Shown in pieces: positions 62,660 to 64,000 of a stretch of 64,000 nucleotides of DNA. Within the stretch, counting starts at the first letter, position 1; each line of letters opens with the position of its first letter. Position numbers and translations under genes: made by a program. The notes under the pieces are model-generated. The model made no database searches and was not told the origin of the DNA. It saw only the letters and a program-made list of their open reading frames with translations. Source of the DNA: Wolfiporia cocos (taxonomy: Eukaryota > Basidiomycota > Agaricomycetes > Polyporales > Phaeolaceae); contig JACCLO010000010.1 of NCBI GenBank assembly GCA_029448655.1, positions 1-64,000 of the forward strand, written 5' to 3'.

Positions 62660-64000
62660 AGTCGATATTCGAACCTTGGCCGTGAAGACAAGACGATCCT
62701 TCACGGTTAATAACTCCATAATGAAATTGTATATACCTTCGTACAATGTACTAGAGTACAAAGACCCGCTGTTACAGAATACAACTAGATGAACAACATC
62801 GAATAGTGTGCGGTATTCTGGGTCTAAACAAAAATGCAGAAGGAGCATTCAGCATAATAGATGGAAGCAGAAGGTTACACCCGACATAACTGTGTCATAA
62901 GGGTCAGACCGACCCACCGACGGCGAAAGCAGAATAGTCGAGGAAACCTATAATCAGCCAAAGTCATAAAAAAGCCATAAAGGAGGCTTGCAACCTCCTT
63001 ATAAGGATATAACCGACTACGGCTAATAACCGCCCTAAATCTCATAATACACGAGATTAAAAGGCAACTGCCAAAACCATCATAACGGCCAAAATGCCAT
63101 AATATGCGAATGCGCGAAGGTCTTTTGTCGGACCATTCGAGGAGGAAACAGTTAAACTCTCGAAAAATAAAGACTATATACGGAATCCCCAACTAGGCAT
63201 AAAGAGTAGGGATTAAAACCGAATACCGTAGTTATCGGCCGACAAGCCTTTAACGAAAGTATAATTACACCAAGCTGATAAGGCATAGTAACGTACGACA
63301 CCTGACAAGGGTCTACGTAAGAAGCAAGGGACTATAAGTACGAAAAGCACGATGTCTCAAGATAATAAGCGGTGGTTTTGTGCGAAACCCCCTTAAATCG
63401 AAAAAAGCTTCGAATACTAAAAGCTGCATAATATACGAATGGCAATGGAACCTCTGCCCAGGCGGTCAGAATTTTAAGGAGGGGGTGGACACCCTTCAAA
63501 AGTTCATTTACCCGCAAAACTCAAGGTTAATCCAGCCATGTATACGCTAAGCAATAGATTACGAAAACGAAGACCACCAAAGGCTTAACTCTCTAAACAC
63601 AAGCCAGGAAGTGGACACCCAAAGTAGTAATCGAAGAACAGAACAGACGATAAGACAAGGGCACCTGAACAAGGACCTTAACAATCCATAAAGGGGATCA
63701 GTATCAAAGAATAGATCGACAACAGTCGATAAAAATATTCGTAACACGATCTATAACCCCAAGGATTAATGTCGAACCAGGCAAAACATCCGAAAAATAA
63801 TCCTAGACCACACCAGTAGCAGTCTAATAGCCCCAAGGTCGTTGAACATTCCGACTCCAAGGCAATTAAAGACAACTCATAAAGCAGCTGAAAAGCGCAT
63901 AATGACGAGTTTAAAGCCTACATACATTGGTGGTCGACACATAGGATTAAACGATGAAGTTACATCAGTTTCCCTGAAACAAGACAAGTCGAATAGAGCA
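62660..64000. other. Decayed 3' interior of element F
   Basis: No frame longer than about 105 codons. A short PLPRRSEF then EGVD-like trace at about 63452-63490 matches the end of RNase H in A (PLSRRPDHEEGVD), so pol is mostly deleted or scrambled. AT-rich with many ATAAGG phrases. Confidence 0.55.

Larger units (their letters stand above)
57779..64000 (+). mobile_element. Element F: decayed relative of A, continuing past the window
   Basis: Inserted in the gag of C (left flank CACCG, 57774-57778). 5' LTR 57779-58434, self-primer site, a leader conserved with A, no ORF0, mini-hairpins, a gag split by G, then 1.3 kb with hardly any pol. Its 3' LTR is not in the window. Confidence 0.88.

Overview
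The window is the end of a fungal chromosome. It opens with about 22 head-to-tail copies of CCCCTAA (TTAGGGG on the other strand) and carries short GT-AG introns of 53-94 bp, basidiomycete-type chromodomain LTR retrotransposons and a DDE transposase type I associate with mushroom-forming fungi. A basidiomycete, probably an Agaricomycete, is the best reading. The species cannot be named. I see no housekeeping gene, rRNA gene or tRNA gene.

Layout. 1-19.6 kb is a gene-free subtelomere: telomere, a G-poor spacer, a decayed Ty3-type element (2.57-6.35 kb), LTR remnants in both orientations, a solo LTR (6873-7993), a Tc1/mariner-like transposon with 36-bp TIRs and TA duplication (8357-11631), more LTR remnants, and a 171-bp satellite (about 15.9-19.08 kb). 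At 19661-19674 two telomere units reappear, followed by a second G-poor spacer, as if a former chromosome end lies there. From 20.5 to 37.1 kb are a decayed and a better-kept copy of one unrecognised gene family. The better copy (23895-37099) is split by a 10.3-kb LTR element A (25262-35540, target duplication GGCGC). A second, serine/acidic-rich gene on the minus strand (38108-39287) is split by another copy of the A family, C.

From 39.3 kb to the end everything is one nested stack resolved by exact target-site duplications: C contains E (AGGTC), E's LTR contains D (GCTGC), D's 5' LTR contains a solo LTR (AACAC); C is also entered by F, and F's gag contains G (GCCTT). A and D are chromodomain gypsy elements: an extra basic ORF (called ORF0 here), gag, then pol with protease, RT, RNase H, integrase, chromodomain and a C-terminal dUTPase. 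E and G are short non-autonomous LTR elements.

The most interesting signals are RNA-like. In A, D, E, F and G, 11-13 nt just inside the 5' LTR are perfectly complementary to a site 11-40 nt downstream of the LTR TATA box, so all look self-primed, and the pairing sequence differs between elements. Beside that primer nearly every LTR has a hairpin whose stem changes but pairs, several with hexaloop CTTACA. The A, D and F leaders share a GTAA(T/A)-loop hairpin with compensatory stem changes, and A and F carry tandem GNRA-like mini-hairpins between leader/ORF0 and gag. Together these suggest an unusually structured RNA programme shared by autonomous and non-autonomous elements.
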